From Agaricus subrufescens (lineage: Eukaryota > Basidiomycota > Agaricomycetes > Agaricales > Agaricaceae): DNA of 64,000 bases. Within the stretch, counting starts at the first letter, position 1; each line of letters opens with the position of its first letter. Made by a program: the position numbers and the translations under genes. The notes under the pieces are model-generated. The model saw only the letters and a list, made by a program, of their open reading frames with translations. It searched no databases and was not told the origin of the DNA. This document shows positions 35,120 through 47,840 of this stretch, one piece after another. The stretch lies in assembly GCA_029945375.1 (NCBI GenBank), contig CM057059.1:3720001-3784000 (forward strand), given 5' to 3'.

Positions 35120-36456
35120 CGTAATACAAACCCAAAGGTACGTGGCCTGCACATTGCCCCCCTAAATCACTAAACTCTTACATAATTAACTAGTTACTGC
35201 GACGGCCAATTCAAGGCAAAACTATGGAACGTGTACAGGACATCCTATCGTCGACGCGGCATTTCATTTTTGGTCATTTCCTGGACTTCTACGATTTTGA
35301 ACTTGTTCAGATGGTTATTGGTCGGTTGCATCTGTTTGACAACTTGAAAACCATATTTATCGACTGGAGTGGAGTCAGCTTTACATCAAACAATTTGTCC
35401 ATTCTTCTGTCCCTCGCATCTCCAGGCATTGAATCGGTCACTCATCAATACCTGGGTAAAGAACTGGCCGAAAGTACTTTTCTCGCCTTCCACGGCCTAC
35501 TTCGGATGTACCACGCGCCGATCAAGTCTTTAAAAATAGATTATTCATCCTATGTTCCTCCTCGTGTCATTCAGTGGTTGTTACACGGCGCTCCCATTGT
35601 CTCCCTCCATATCAATGAACCACGACTATCCAGCGACGACCGGTTTACAGCCTTGTGCTTGTCACTTTCAGCATGCTCTGACCTCACGTCGTTGGTGATC
35701 CGGAGTTTTGACCGCTTGGTTCCATTTTGGGATCCCCCACTTAGTGCTGGGAATAACTATTGCTTAGCCAAGTTACGGCAACTCAAGCTCAAGGGAGGTA
35801 CTTGGCGCGATCCCATACTTGAACGCCTAGAATGTCCTTCGCTGACTACACTCGCCGTCACCTTGAGTGTAGACTTCCAGGACCAGGATGAGAGACCTAT
35901 CTTCTTATCCGCTGGCCCCTTTATGCAACTCGAGCGTATTTCCATCCATTTTACCGAGCGCCATCCTCTTTCTTTCAAGGATCTTCAACCCCTTCTCCAT
36001 TCACCGGCCCTTCGTCAGCTGAAGATTACTCATGTAATCTCCTACCTGACAGAAAACAACGTAGAGGCAATACTCAGTACGAAACCATCCCTACAAAAAC
36101 TCATTATCTACGGGCCTCAGTCAGAACCTTTATCCGCTTCGTTCCTCTCTACGATTCTTCAACATCAATTACACACCTTTTGCCTGCCTATCAGTCTGAA
36201 TGAGGTCACGGCACTCAAAGCTATTCAAGATAACAGCGCAAGAAACCATTCGCTTATGCACTTCTTCATTTCCCAAGGCTCGGTTCTCCCGAAATCGACG
36301 AGGGCAAGGCTGACATTAGCTGAATTCATTTATCACATGTTCCCGAATGCGAAAATTGCTGATTTGGGATTTTATAGAAATAGACTGGAGCAATCGGTGA
36401 AGGATTTGGAAGTAATTCGGGCTTATATATCTCAAATGTTTGAGGCGAGGGCTTGA

Positions 36457-36918
36457 TTGTATTTTGAATACATCGCTTTTACTGGATGCTCATGTTGTGT
36501 TGCCTCCTGGCTGATCATACTTGCTGCTTCCGAAATTACAAGTATAGCAAAGAAGTGTTATTCGGAGCATGGAAAGGAGCAAGTCCAGTCTGTGGTTTAC
36601 GCGAGCAGGTTGTACCATACCAGATGAGTATAATGAAGCCAGTGACCCTTTAAGGTCAACGAGCGATTTTAAGAAAGCTAGTTCGTTTGGCTGGAAACAT
36701 GACGTTCATGGTCCACGTCATAGTTTTCGTGAATAGATCATACCACAACCAACGCACCAATCCGAAGGATGTCTGATTAAATCATCCAAATCATGACGCA
36801 TTCAAGATCATCTGATTCGACAAAGAGAAGTACGTAAATTAGATAGTGCAAACATAGTCAACAAGACATTCGGTATCAACATTGAGCGAAAGAAGCCATC
36901 CATTATTGGCTCGGGAGA
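36457..36918. other. Intergenic, nothing recognised
   Basis: This lies between the convergent 3' ends of the F-box gene and the aldo-keto reductase gene. Confidence 0.5.
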
Positions 36919-38056
36919 CTAGGAACAGGGAAATCTTTTTCCATGTGCTCCGTCTTGAAAACCAACCATTAGTCCTGAATTCGGATCGCCAACGAGGTAA
37001 TCGAAACTCACGTAGTTTCTGAAGTGGATGGACTTTCCGACTTCGGTAATCTCGTTGACCTCTTCATCAGTCAACATGTCCTCAGGCAACTTCGCCACTT
37101 CCGCCAACCATTCAATACGCTTGGGATTTTTACTAGCGCTAACTGCGACGACACCCATTGCTCTTGTCCATAGCAATAACACTGTTGCGGGTTCGATGGT
37201 TTCATCGTGTTCAGATGTAAGCCGGTCGGCTATTTTCCTGAGGACGGGTGCAAGAGGACCTCCGCCCGTTGGGTGACGAATAAGAGGGGTAAGAGGACCG
37301 AAGGATTCAGTTCGGATACCATGTTGTTCGTGGATTGCTAAGACCGGTGCGAGGTGGGATAATACGAAGGGGTGATACTCAATCTGATAGCATACACGTA
37401 TCAATATATTTCACACAAAGGTGCTGCAATCACTCGCCTGATTGACCACAGGCTTATGCTTCGCCTGGGGAAGAATAGCATTCAGATCTTGGGGTCTGAA
37501 GTTACTGACACCGATACTTTTCAATTTTCCTTCGTCTTTGAGTTCTTCCAAGATTTTCCAGCACTGTACTAGGTCTTGTTGTGCAACGACGAAGGGATTG
37601 TGAATCAGGAACAGATCTGGGACGCGGCCGAGTTTTTGTATGGTTGTTTCGACACGAGCGCGGACAGTATCCAAAGTGATCAATCCATCTTCAGCCTGTC
37701 CGACTGGTATAATGAAAACAGGTCAGGGAGGGCGGACAACCCTGATAATTCAGAAAAACCTTACGTTTCGATGTGATATAGACCTGATCTCTATTAACAC
37801 CTGACTCCTCGATTGCCACTCCAGTCTCCTGTTCGTATTGATACTCCTCCGCTGTATCGATATGATTGATCCCGCATCTCAAGGCATGAACACCTTTTTC
37901 GATGGCATCATGACTGTCTTTGACCGCAGAACCGTTACCCCAAGCCAGCCAAGGGATAGAAGTGCCGTCAGACAAGTCGAGCGTGCTGATGGTGTCCTCT
38001 GGGGTGTCGGCTGAAGGTGTGGCAGCTAAAGAAGATCTCGGAGCGGGCCCACCCAT
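36919..38056 (-). CDS. Aldo-keto reductase
   Basis: The start at 38056 (MGGPAPRSSLAATP) leads to LSDGTSIPWLAWGNGSAVKD, the AKR first strand. INHIDTAEEYQYE follows, with the catalytic Asp and Tyr of the D-TAxxY motif. After introns near 37764-37704 and 37440-37380 come LFLIHNPF with the active-site His, GKLKSIGVSNFRPQDL (AKR signature 2), VNQIEYHPF and the cofactor region VLLLWTRAMGVVAVSASKNP then KRIEW. The catalytic Lys would be in YITSK at the end of the first exon. The end is TAG 36921-36919. The product is an NAD(P)H-dependent carbonyl reductase of ordinary length (about 320 residues). The substrate cannot be told from sequence. A Met at 38110 would add 18 residues. Confidence 0.88.
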
Positions 38057-39011
38057 TGTGTTGGAGAGAGGCAAACGGCAAAAAACACGTGCCAATGCGG
38101 GCCCATGCAATCACGCTGTCTTATTCGACCTAGCAACCGTTACACGGATATTCTGTCGCCATCTATGTTCGTTCACATACATGCGATGAGTCTCATACAC
38201 TCATCAGATATTCCATCCGGGCGCACCTGCTATACGGTTATTGTGGGAAGCATCGAGATGGCATTTCGCCCACAGGCCGTGTCATCAGCCCTTGGAGGGC
38301 TTGCAAACATGTTGCGATGATCGAGGTCGACTCTTGGTAGAATAGAACGTTATATAACCAATCGGCGACGCCAGCACGGTGAGGAATCATTCAGATATCA
38401 TTTCAAGAGCGAGTGAATATAGGAATATCGAGTACCTGTCAAGTGGTTTGCGTGACTGAAACCGAGAGTCAGATGGTGTGTGTACAAAGTCGGATCATAG
38501 GAGTATCAAAGAAGCACATCAGCCTCTTTTTCGGGGTGCCAAAAGGTATTTCATCAGAGTCTGTTTCGTTGCCGAGCTCCCACCAGTGGCAAAATCATAC
38601 GGTCCATCCTGCCGCTTATTAAGAATAGTGCCCACCTGTGGTTTCTGACATGATATGAGCACAAGTGGAAGAGCTCGGCGATTAAGTGATGCTGCCCGCA
38701 AATGATCTGGGAGACTTGTATCCGAGCCCTGCCATTTCCCCGACATACTGCCAAAGTTCTATCAATAGATTGTGAGCCAAAGAATCCATAATACTGCGCC
38801 GACCCACTCCCTCATGCACATATTAGCACAAACCTCGGCCAAATTGCTTCCGGATCAAATATGTGGGAATAGACGTGTTTACCTAACATAGCAAACTCCG
38901 CGTTCAAGCTCCGTGCTGGTAACCGAACTACGCCTTCGTCAGCGACTGTGTATTGGACTCTGCTGCTGCTGGGATGGTACGCATCTGGTGCTCGGGAGGC
39001 TCGCGCTGACA
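38057..39011. other. Shared upstream region of two divergent genes
   Basis: This region contains the promoters of the aldo-keto reductase (-) and sugar transporter (+). A tatataacc stretch lies near 38351. Nothing else was recognised. Confidence 0.45.
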
Positions 39012-41394
39012 ATGTCTCTACAGAGCGGATATCAAACCATCCCCCAGACAGACGACGATTCGGGAAGGAATGATGTTAACGATGATCAACCGCTCTTGTC
39101 CTCTCAGTTTCTCTCAGGCGACAGTCGTATACTCAGCTTTGCCGACAAAGGGTCGTGTACGGTCTACTCCGACGGGTCTTACACCTATGCATACGGACCC
39201 GGAGGTTTGAAAGGTTTGAAGCACAACTACTATGCTCTCCTTTGCGCTTTGTTCGCGTCCATTGGTGGTTTGGAATTTGGGTACGATCAGGGAGTGGTAT
39301 GCACGTCTCGTTCTGTTCTTGGGGCAATAATCCTGATTCATAGAAACGAGATCGCAAATGTGTTGGTCATGAAGGCTTTCACGAGGATGTTCCCGCTCAC
39401 TCCGATAGTGATGGGAACTATTAGTATGTCGTTCCTTCCTTTAGCTAGCTCCCGCTTTCGTTCTCACATCTCTCACATAGCGGCTGTTCTCGAACTCGGG
39501 TGTTTATTCGGAGTTTTGTGTGCTGGCATCTTCGCTGACCGCTGTTCTCGACGGACATCCATTGTTTCAGCCTGCAGTAAGGAATTTCTACCTTTTACTC
39601 TATCACAATTATGGACTTACGTTCAGTCTAGTTGTGTTCTGTATTGGCTCGGCTTTCCAGTGCATGGCAACAACTCTAACACACTTATATGTCGGTCGAG
39701 CCATTGGTGGAATTGGGGTTGGCGCCTTAAGGTACGATTCCGTATAAATCTACTATAGATTGTCCAACTTGTTTCCCCAATCTAGCATGCTATCACCACT
39801 CTACATGGCCGAGATCAGCCCTCCAGAAGTAAGGGGTTCGCTCCTTACTCTGGAGCAATTCTCCATTGTGTTGGGCGTCGTATTGGGATTTTGGACTGGC
39901 TTCGCGACCAGACAAAGTGAGCGTCCAAAGAAAACTAGCACCAAAAACCTCATCGCATCATCTCTGCACCAGTTCCAAACTCCCTGTCATGGCGCATTCC
40001 TCTTGGGATCCAATTGATTCCTGGCATCATTCTGGCCATCGGATGCTTTTTCCTTCCGCCTTCACCTCGTCTTCTAGTGCTACAAGGTCGTAACGACGAG
40101 GCCCTAGCGACCCTCGCCAAGCTCCGCTTACGAACGATCGAGGAGGCAAAATCTGATCCTCTTGTTCAGGTAGGCATAACCATCTGTATGTCTCACCGCG
40201 ATAAATGTGAACCTTGTGTTCATAGATAGAGCTTCTAGAAATGCGAGCCGAGAAGACTCTCATATCCCAAACGCATGGGGGAGCGCCTAGCACAAATTTT
40301 TGTATCAGTGAACTCAGTGGATGGGGACAATTGTTCAAAGCTCGCTATCGCGATCGGACTATGGTGGGGGTCGCAATCATGTTCTTTCAACGTGAGTTTC
40401 TTCATTGGAACACTGCGGCTTCGTTGTCTAACTATGATCCACAGAATGGAGTGGAATTAATGCTCTACTGTACTATGGCCCTATCCTAGTTCGCAGCTTC
40501 GGCTTGTCGAATAGCGCCAACTCTCTGTCTATCTCGGGAGGAATAGGAATAGTACAGTTCCTTGCCGTATTTATCACGATAATCTATATAGATAAACTTG
40601 GTAATGAATGTTTTCGCCTTGGAATTATCCAAAAACTGATTGAGACGTCAATAGGTAGAAAACCGCTTTTACGGACTGGCAGTATAATTATGGCGTTCTC
40701 GCACCTTATGATTGCAATCATAGTCAGTTCACTATCACCCCCCTCTCGACGTTTATGCTCTTATTCACGCGAGAAAGATTTTCATTTTCGAAGATGAATG
40801 GTCATCGCACCCCGCGGCTGTGTGGATCGCTGTCGGGTAAGGTTTCATTTCCAGTATAATATCTGCAATTCTAACTCGGTGTGACAGTGGAATGTATACC
40901 TTTACTTTTGCCTACGGCATATCCTTCGGCCCAATAGGTTGGGTACTTCCGAGTGAAGTGTTTCCGATATCAATGCGAGGAAAGGGTATCGCTCTCTCAA
41001 CGGCAACTAATTGGTTCAATAATTGTGAGTATTTTGCGCTCTTTCTTCGAATCTCAGCTCACCTATACTGTATGATTCTAGTTCTTATCGGACTTATCAC
41101 CCCGGTCCTTGTGGAAATGTCACCTTCACTCACATTCATAATTTTCGCTATCCCATGTTTACTTGCATACCTCTGGGCTACATATCAAGTTCCCGAAACA
41201 GCTAATGTGTCGCTGGAGGAAATCGATGCTGTGTTTAACTCCTCCGCTGGGAGAGACGATGCTATTCTGAAACGACAAGTAAGCTTTACCCCATGCGCCT
41301 GTGTCAGATCGTCTCACGTTGAATTCAGATTGAACAAGATTTGGGTCTTCACGATTTGATTAGAGAGATAGCTGCGGATGAGAACCATTCATGA
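39012..41394 (+). CDS. MFS sugar transporter
   Basis: ATG at 39012 starts a ~70-residue cytosolic N-terminus (MSLQSGYQTIPQTDDDSG). Helix 1 follows (LCALFASIGGLEFGYDQGV, the GGxxFGYD signature). Small introns split the rest: GCLFGVLCAGIFADRCSRR, LYVGRAIGGIGVGAL, then MLSPLYMAEISPPEVRGSLL (PxYxxExxPxxxRG). FFLPPSPRLLVLQGRNDEAL (PESPR motif) and the helix 7 region GVAIMFFQQWSGINALLYYG, read after joining 40390 to 40444, come next. Then IDKLGRKPLLRTGS, GISFGPIGWVLPSEVFPISM and YQVPETANVSLEEID (PETKG motif). The end is TGA 41392-41394. These carriers import hexoses or related sugars by proton symport. Twelve helices are expected. The chain appears complete. Confidence 0.87.
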
Positions 41395-41810
41395 ATACTG
41401 CAGTTTCCCTTTCATAATAAGAGCTGCGAAAGACATGACTTCCTTATGTGTATAGTATCTTGTATTAATCATAATCTACGCATGGTTCACTGGTTGGTTG
41501 AAAACCCCCGCGAACTTGAGGATTTCAATTAGGACGTGAGTACTCGAGTCATCATCGCATTATCTTTCTACTCGGAGCTCGATCGCGCTCTACCTCTCAT
41601 GATAGTTCGAGACATTGGTGGAGAAGGTATATATATATACTAAGGAAAGGGACCAAATCTACAAGTAGTACATGGCATCGTCTACACCTATCTCTGACGC
41701 AACAATAGATTCCCCATCACCTACACCCATTGATGAAAGAGTCAAGCTGACACTGAGTCAAATTGCAGACATTCGAACTATAATGTAAAAGCATCGCGCT
41801 GTCATAATCA
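41395..41810. other. Intergenic with a short open frame
   Basis: A TATA-like run (gtatatatatatac, about 41628-41641) precedes a 38-codon frame at 41672-41788 (+) that starts MASSTPISDATIDSPSPTPI. It could be a short gene, a remnant first exon or chance. Confidence 0.3.
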
Positions 41811-44268
41811 TTACCACTCATTTCCTGCACTCTCCGCCTCTAATGAATTAAGAGAATCTACCCGAGGCGATGTTGGTATAAAAGGTATAACAGGTGGGTA
41901 TTGCGCGGCGATTCGCACGTGGCGCCGCCTGCTCTCGTCTCCAATGTAACAATGGATTTCATGCGGGGCATGGTTGAGAGCGTTTAAACCTAACTGCTGG
42001 GCTAGAAGTGTTGTTGGAGGCTCGTGCAAGCGAATAACAGTGCTTTCAATAGCATCGCACTGTATGCATTCCTCAGGAACGTGGATTAGCTTTGCTGCCG
42101 ATGAGCAGTGACGCTAGCGGTACCGTTAAACGCACTGATTATGATAGATTCATTTTAACTCCTCACCAGTGAATAAAGCCACACAAGGAACTCCACGAAC
42201 GCGCGTTCGTCTCGAATATAATCTATAGTGTTGAAATCGAACTGCAGCAACTTCTCGACTAGAACAGAGGCATTGGGTCCGTCAACCTGAGCACATGCCG
42301 CCCACACGATACTCAAGGAATGGGATTGAATGGCTTCAAGGCATGTTTGTCGGGTTTCATGAGATGGTACCCAGCTGAGATCTTAAAGTGGTTCAACTAT
42401 TTTACCAGAACAAAATAGGGAAAAAGAATTACCTTCCTCTTGCTTCTCTATCGGATCTGTATGCCAGCGAAGCAGATTAGTGGCAACATCATAGTGTACC
42501 TTGGCTGCATCGATGCAAAACTCCTCCGAACGCATTTGGTCTCGGAGAAAATCGCCGAAAGAGGCATGATAAAACGTGACAGAGTCCTTGGACGCCTCTG
42601 ATGAAGAAGGGATACGGAGTACAGAGTATAACTGTTTGAGGGCATGGTAAAAGGTGGATCTACTGATGCGAAGAAGATTCGCTTGCATTTGGGCGGAAGA
42701 AACCCAATTAAAACGAAGGACCATACGCAGTGTTGTTGGGGATAGCGTGGCAGGATATGGATCGCTAGAATCCTCTACCATCTTAGAAGGAAATTGTGAG
42801 GAGTCATGGGTTGAGGTCGTGCTTATAGGCGAGAGTGGTGGAGGTGATATAGATGGAGGATGTGACGAGATTGCCTGCAATGGAATGTGTGGGATGAGAG
42901 GAACTGTACTTGGAGAACCTTGCAATGAGACTGATGATGGTGCAATAATCGGCGAAGTGGGATTTTCAAGAGGCCGTGGCCGCCAGATCCATGGTGAAGT
43001 AGGTGGTGGAGGGTACAAGAGCACTGTCCCCAATATTCGCATTGTCGTCGCTCGTATCACGGAAGGAATAGCCAAAAGTATTTGTCGATAGAGAAGGTCA
43101 AGCGCGTGATAAGGATTCAAGGGGCTCGCTACACCTGAGCCTCCAAGTATATTAATACATGTCTGCAGATTTTTTGGGGGATCACCAGCATTTGCATCAC
43201 CGACAAACCGGACGATGGTGGAGGCAAACGCGAACAGTCCCGATGCAGCGCCTGCAATCTGACGAATATGGGATTCTTGCGGCCAATCATCATCAACGGA
43301 ATCTCGATATTGCATACGAATCTTGGTAAATTCGTCTCGAAGATACACCAAGACATCTCTCTGCGCTTCGTCGTCGTCAACCGATATCTCCACCCGCTTG
43401 CAGATCACTTGAAAATCTGGCTGCGTAAGCAAATACCTCAGGTGCCATTCCGGTCGACTACAGATCATCCAGAAAAGGGGGAACTGGGGGACGGATCTAA
43501 CATGATCGCTGATGAGTTCAACAAATTCGCATTGTGCTTCCTCATCTTTGCATTCGTCCAATCCGTCGATGATAATCAAGAATGGATCCTGAACAGTGGA
43601 AGGATGCTGCGCCATGATAGTCCGAAAAGGATCGATGATGAGCTCTTTGAACTGAGACTTCCGATCCTTTTCCAGCATAGTCGGATCGTCCGCCAGTTTC
43701 TGTGAGATGATATATTTATAGATAGGATGTTTAACAGCGAGTTGATGGACGAGAGTGGGAATGACGCCATCTGGATCATCCCGATGGTTAGGCCTGGACA
43801 AAAAGCAGGTGGCTCCCAAGCAACCGGCCTCCTTACGATCCTCGGCGATTGTCTGTGCGAGGGCGGATTTGCCCACCCCCGCGGGGCCAAGAACATATAA
43901 CATTCGTGAATCGCGTCCCGGGTTGACAATCCATTCCGTGACCTGTTCTCTCAGCCCTTGACGGGTGTCTGGATGGCACCTTGGTGGAGGATACCGTGCA
44001 GAAGAATCGACTTCGGCACCAGATATCCTTTTTGTAGCCAATAGTTGCATGACTAAGTAAAACGTCAGACACTTAACGAGGAAAAAGAATCTGGATTGCA
44101 TACTTGCCCCTCCGCCGTAGTTGAACACCTGGGAGATCATTGTGGGCTGATTGAAGACGAGGCCCTCTGAATTTGCAAAGAATCCATCCGCAGACGACGC
44201 ATGTTGTATTTGACCTTAAGCTACTGAGGATCCCGGCCCAACATAATCAGATCCGGACTCACTGATTG
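41811..44268 (-). pseudogene. NLR-like NACHT protein, main part; 5' exons displaced by an insertion
   Basis: Read from the insertion edge at 44268, a 5-nt exon stub meets a consensus donor (GTGAGTCC). The next exon encodes FNQPTMISQVFNYGGGA. An intron (44109-44060 region) joins this to LLATKRISGAEVDSSARYPP and PRCHPDTR, a motif common in basidiomycete NACHT proteins. The NTPase core follows: Walker A GPAGVGKSALAQ (about 43855-43890) and Walker B LIIIDGLDEC (about 43552-43581). ICSRPEWHLRYLL and helical sequence with a Pro/Ser-rich insertion come next. An intron near 42380 leads to C-terminal exons ending at 41811 (IHCYIGDESRRRHVRI). Such proteins are oligomerising STAND ATPases linked to non-self recognition and programmed cell death in fungi. 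The first exons are at 60767-61027. This part has no stops, so the insertion may be recent. Confidence 0.82.
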
Positions 44269-44298
44269 TGTCGGAAATTTCCTAACAACGTGATAAGG
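44269..44298 (+). repeat. Terminal inverted repeat of the 16.5-kb element, left
   Basis: Starts TGTCGGAAATTTCCTAAC. The inverse partner is at 60737-60766, imperfect after the first 9 bases. Confidence 0.68.
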
Positions 44299-44600
44299 CC
44301 TAATCAAGCCTTTTTAGGCTAGGGGTCTTTTTAGGCTTAAACAGCAAAACGTTTCCTGTTTAGAATGCCAAGAACCCTAATTAGTGACAGGGATTACCTA
44401 ATAAGGTGTATGAGTACCTAAAATGCCAGGCAAGCTGTCTAAAATGGTCAGTAGGACCCTAATAAGACCCTTTTCGTTTGAGGGGGTCGCCTAATAAGCC
44501 GCATACGACATCTAAAATGGCCAGTAGGGCTCTAATAAGATGTTTTTGTCCAATACAATAAAGGCCTTTTTAGGCCTAAAAGCCCACCATAATAGCATTA
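44285..44600. repeat. Left subterminal repeats
   Basis: Modules built from CTAATAAG, CTAAAATGG(C/T)CAGTAGG and TTTTTAGGC recur. One long module at about 44397-44467 is repeated in diverged form at about 44490-44539. These are probably recognition sites of the element's own proteins. Confidence 0.7.
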
Positions 44601-45181
44601 GTTTGGTTCATATTTCAGGGTCTACACAAATATCGGGTGTTATTAGGTGAAATCAGGTGACTTTTTCTAATTTCCTCCCGATTATATAATTCTTTATTTT
44701 CTCTGGATTATACAATTCTTCATTATGTAATATTTAACTACAAGCTACACGGCACTCAAAAATAAGCAGCTGCTGGCAACGACAACATGGATGTGATGCT
44801 GAAACATGGACACGTTCAAATAGCTAGGTACACCTAATAATATCATGTTAGTATTAAGCATTTCAAGATGGGTGAGGGCGTACCTAGTTTTGCTCGTTGT
44901 GCATGGTGGTGAAGGCAAAATACCACACTATTGAAAAGAATGTTCAGAATAATAAACGTGCATTATGGAGTGCTGAACTTACTGATGCACGGGGAAAACG
45001 GAGAAGGTAGGTTAAAAAGAAGTGGGGAGATGGGGGAGATGGTGGAGACGGTGAAAGGAGAAGCTAAAAGACGAACGACCTAAAATACAAGAGTGTTCAA
45101 CATAAATTCCCACGAAGCTGGGATCTTCCCAGGCTTATAAATCACAATCAAATCTGTGATCAAATTGGTGTATACTATAGA
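44601..45181. other. Element interior, non-coding
   Basis: AT-rich sequence between the subterminal repeats and the 3' end of the partner gene. No gene was seen. Confidence 0.45.
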
Positions 45182-47414
45182 CTAATTAGATGAGTGATTG
45201 ATACGAGTGCTGCGTCTATTCTGCTGAGTGGTGACGCTACTGCCACCTCTCTTTGATGGTTTTCTACCCTTCCGAGGTTGCTTTTCAGCACTATTACTCT
45301 CTGGTATACCCACGGTCAAGTTGTTCATCTGGGCACTAAGAGTAGTGTTGATATGCTGGTAGCCTGTCTGAGAGATTGATTGAGTACTAGGAAGGGAAGG
45401 AGTAAGACGGCGTGGAGGCACAATAGGAGCCGCATTGAAGGTCAACCCTGGGTTGAGGGTGACCATATCTAAAGAAATTGAGAACATGATCAAATTGAAA
45501 TCCGGTGATGATAGGGACTAACCTTGTTTATCGGTGTTGGATCTAGTGTCAGACTGAGAATCATCACCTGATGGATCATCTTGCTCATGGTCATTGAGAG
45601 AAATGACGGATCCTGATCGTGACGGAAGAAGCAAAGGAATAGACTGAATGTGTGGCGGTACTGACATAACACCTGCCAATGTAGCAGGTATGGTGGGTGC
45701 GACGGGTGCGATGGATGTGACGGGTGTGACGGGTGTGACGGGTGCGACGGGTGCGACGGATGCGACGGGTGCGACGGGTACAACAGGCGCAACGGGCGCA
45801 ATGGGTATGACAGGTGCAATAGGCATGGTATGTATGGCAGGTGTGACAGGTGTGGCGCATGCAAGATGTTCATTTACTCTAGATTCGGAGAGTAAGTGAA
45901 CATGAGTTGGTTCTAGATTTTCATTACCATGTCAGAGCGAAAGAAGTTTTCAGATGAAACAAGTACCCACCAGGCGGCTCATACTGGGAAGATATACCAC
46001 AATTAGTATCTTCAAAAGAAAAGTGAGTGTTAGTCTGTTCCGCCTCAACATTGTCCAAAGCTAAAGCGGCATCAATCATAGCAGACTGTGTAGCGACATC
46101 ATCTGCCTCTAGAGGATGCTCCTCAGCGGTGGTAGAGTCCTCATAGCTGAAGAGACGCTGATTCCATTTGTGGAAGATTTGTTGGAAGAGAGCGGTGCTT
46201 TCGTGTTTCTCGATCCGTTCCTTGTATTGCAGGAAGGCAGAATTATAATCAATATCCGTGTCTGGTCCATGTTCCTCAAACTGACGATCGTGTGATAAAA
46301 TATATATCGCCTATAAGAGAACGTCAGTGGTACAGCTTATCTACAAATATGATGACATAAATTACTTACCACGATACAGCACCATGCAATTAATCCTGAA
46401 GAAACTCCTTTGAGTTTCCACCTCCGGCCTTGGCTATTCTTCGCAATTCTACCAGTGAGAGCAGAAGGACCGAAAAGAGTTAGAAGACCAATCTAGTCGG
46501 ATGAGGGAAATTAATTTGTTGAGAAGTATCAATGAAGCTGACAAGTAAATAAACGTACTTGAAAAAGAGCTTCATTCTGAAAGATGTGTTTCGCATCAAC
46601 TATACACTCCCAGTATATAATCGGCGCCAGGATCTCTTTAAAAATAAAGTTGCCCCTTGAATCTTTATGTAAGTATAGGTTTTTGCAGGCGTCGCTTGCA
46701 GCGCGGGACCCATGAGCTGCGGTACCACAGAGATTACGAGTAATATCAGGAAACTGGGGAGAGAGAATATCGTATGCGTGTCGATGAATCTTTGTTATTG
46801 CAGTTGAACGTTGAATGGATTGATATAACAAGAACTAAGGAAACGGAATGTCAATAAACAAGCTCCGTGAATGCAAGACTTGCACTTACATTGCTACCAA
46901 AGTCCCCTAGTTTCTCAATGTAGATACATAAGTGAGGTGGACAACTATTGTAGAGGCGGTGTTGCATGTGCAACAGTGTTGACGCGTCGTCTTGATAACG
47001 TTGATCGGGTGATAAGGTTGGGACCAGAGGGCGGGGCTGCAAAAATGCTTTGGGCTCAACCCAAGGAAAGTCCATTAGCGTAAACATGTTGGCAAATTTA
47101 CGAAGTTCGTCGGAATACTCTTCAAGAGCAGAACTGAGAGCAAGCTTCTTGTTTCCCTTGTGTTTTCTGGGTCCCGCTGCGGCCTCGGCTTCGAGCCTAG
47201 CATTTGTCAGACGAAGAGACTGGACTTCCTCATTTGAAATGCTGATGGTAGCTTGCGAGTCCATCAAAGCCTGTGAACAAATGTCAATAAATATGTTTCC
47301 CCTTGAGATAGAAACTCGTGAAATGGAACGTACAGCTCGCAAGTTGGCAATTGTTGTCGCCGTTTGAGAGCTTGATATGGTACTAGAAACAGGCGTTGTG
47401 TGTGTACGTTCCAT
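45182..47414 (-). CDS. Plavaka-associated partner protein, function unknown
   Basis: The start is 47414 ([20 protein letters not shown]; a Met at 47504 is possible). Exons read [19 protein letters not shown] (coiled-coil region), [79 protein letters not shown] and [20 protein letters not shown], with ALTGRI...KGVSSG near 46400. [20 protein letters not shown] and a low-complexity stretch of P-V-A-P repeats follow. The basic tail is [16 protein letters not shown], with a stop at 45182. I recognise this as the second gene commonly found beside Plavaka-type transposases in agaricomycetes. Its biochemical role is not known. It lies about 430 bp downstream of the transposase on the same strand. Confidence 0.72.
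45690..45850. repeat. 9-bp coding tandem repeat (Pro-Val/Ala-Pro units)
   Basis: Repeats near GACGGGTGT / GACGGGTGC on the plus strand encode APV/TPV tripeptides in the partner protein on the minus strand. The unit length keeps the frame. Confidence 0.85.
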
Positions 47415-47840
47415 AGTGCGACTGTGACGTGAGAATGGGTGCGGGGTAATTTGACCTTGAACGTTCTTAAATAGTTCTCCCTGGCACCTAGGTGTGACAC
47501 TCAAGCTGTTAGGTGGGAGCGGGAGTAATATCAGTGTCCCCAGCCTACTCAGTTGTCAATACAATTACCTCTGGCGTTTCTGCAGATCATTGAGATCTCA
47601 CTGATTTGCATATATAGTAATGACATTACATGCCCGCTGTAAGCGGGTTATTCAACTGAGTTAAGATCTTTGATAACGTTCTTACTGTCAAGGGGATTCC
47701 AGAACTCCTACCGAGCTATGGTAGTCACTATTTTGCCAGTTTCATTAATGTCATGATATCGATCTTATTATCTAAACAGCTGCATGGTCTGCACGTTATG
47801 ATTAGAATATGCATTAAGTGATTTTACGTGGGAGGGGCAC

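Larger units (their letters stand above)
25313..36456 (+). pseudogene. F-box/LRR protein gene split by a transposon
   Basis: The 5' part (25313-25546, 78 codons) encodes an F-box-like start: LNLDIWSEIIRYY, LKSLALVSRRLTPLAQSEIW and RHVVNYINDAEGSN. The 3' part (35113-36456) encodes leucine-rich sequence: LLRRPIQGKTMERVQDILSS, LFDNLKTIFIDWSG and SLHINEPRLS, with a stop at 36456. The 9.57-kb element 25547-35112 sits between them. Skipping it and one 7-bp duplication copy, the frame continues from codon 78 into 35120-35137. It then crosses a 56-nt intron (GTACGT...ACTAG, 35138-35193) in phase 0 into the last exon. The uninterrupted gene would encode about 504 residues, with no other defect seen. 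F-box proteins bring substrates to SCF ubiquitin ligases, and agaricomycetes have large, variable families of them. As it stands the gene cannot give a full-length product unless the element is spliced out or excised. Confidence 0.88.

Noticed and set aside
42654..43091. 145-codon plus-strand frame with Gly/Asp-rich sequence
   Set aside because: It is antisense to the NACHT gene and has no features of its own.
45591..45899. Pro/Ser/His- or Gly/Ala/Thr-rich open frames overlapping the partner gene
   Set aside because: They are other-frame readings of the 9-bp repeat. Only the frame encoding P-V-A-P units joins the neighbouring exons.
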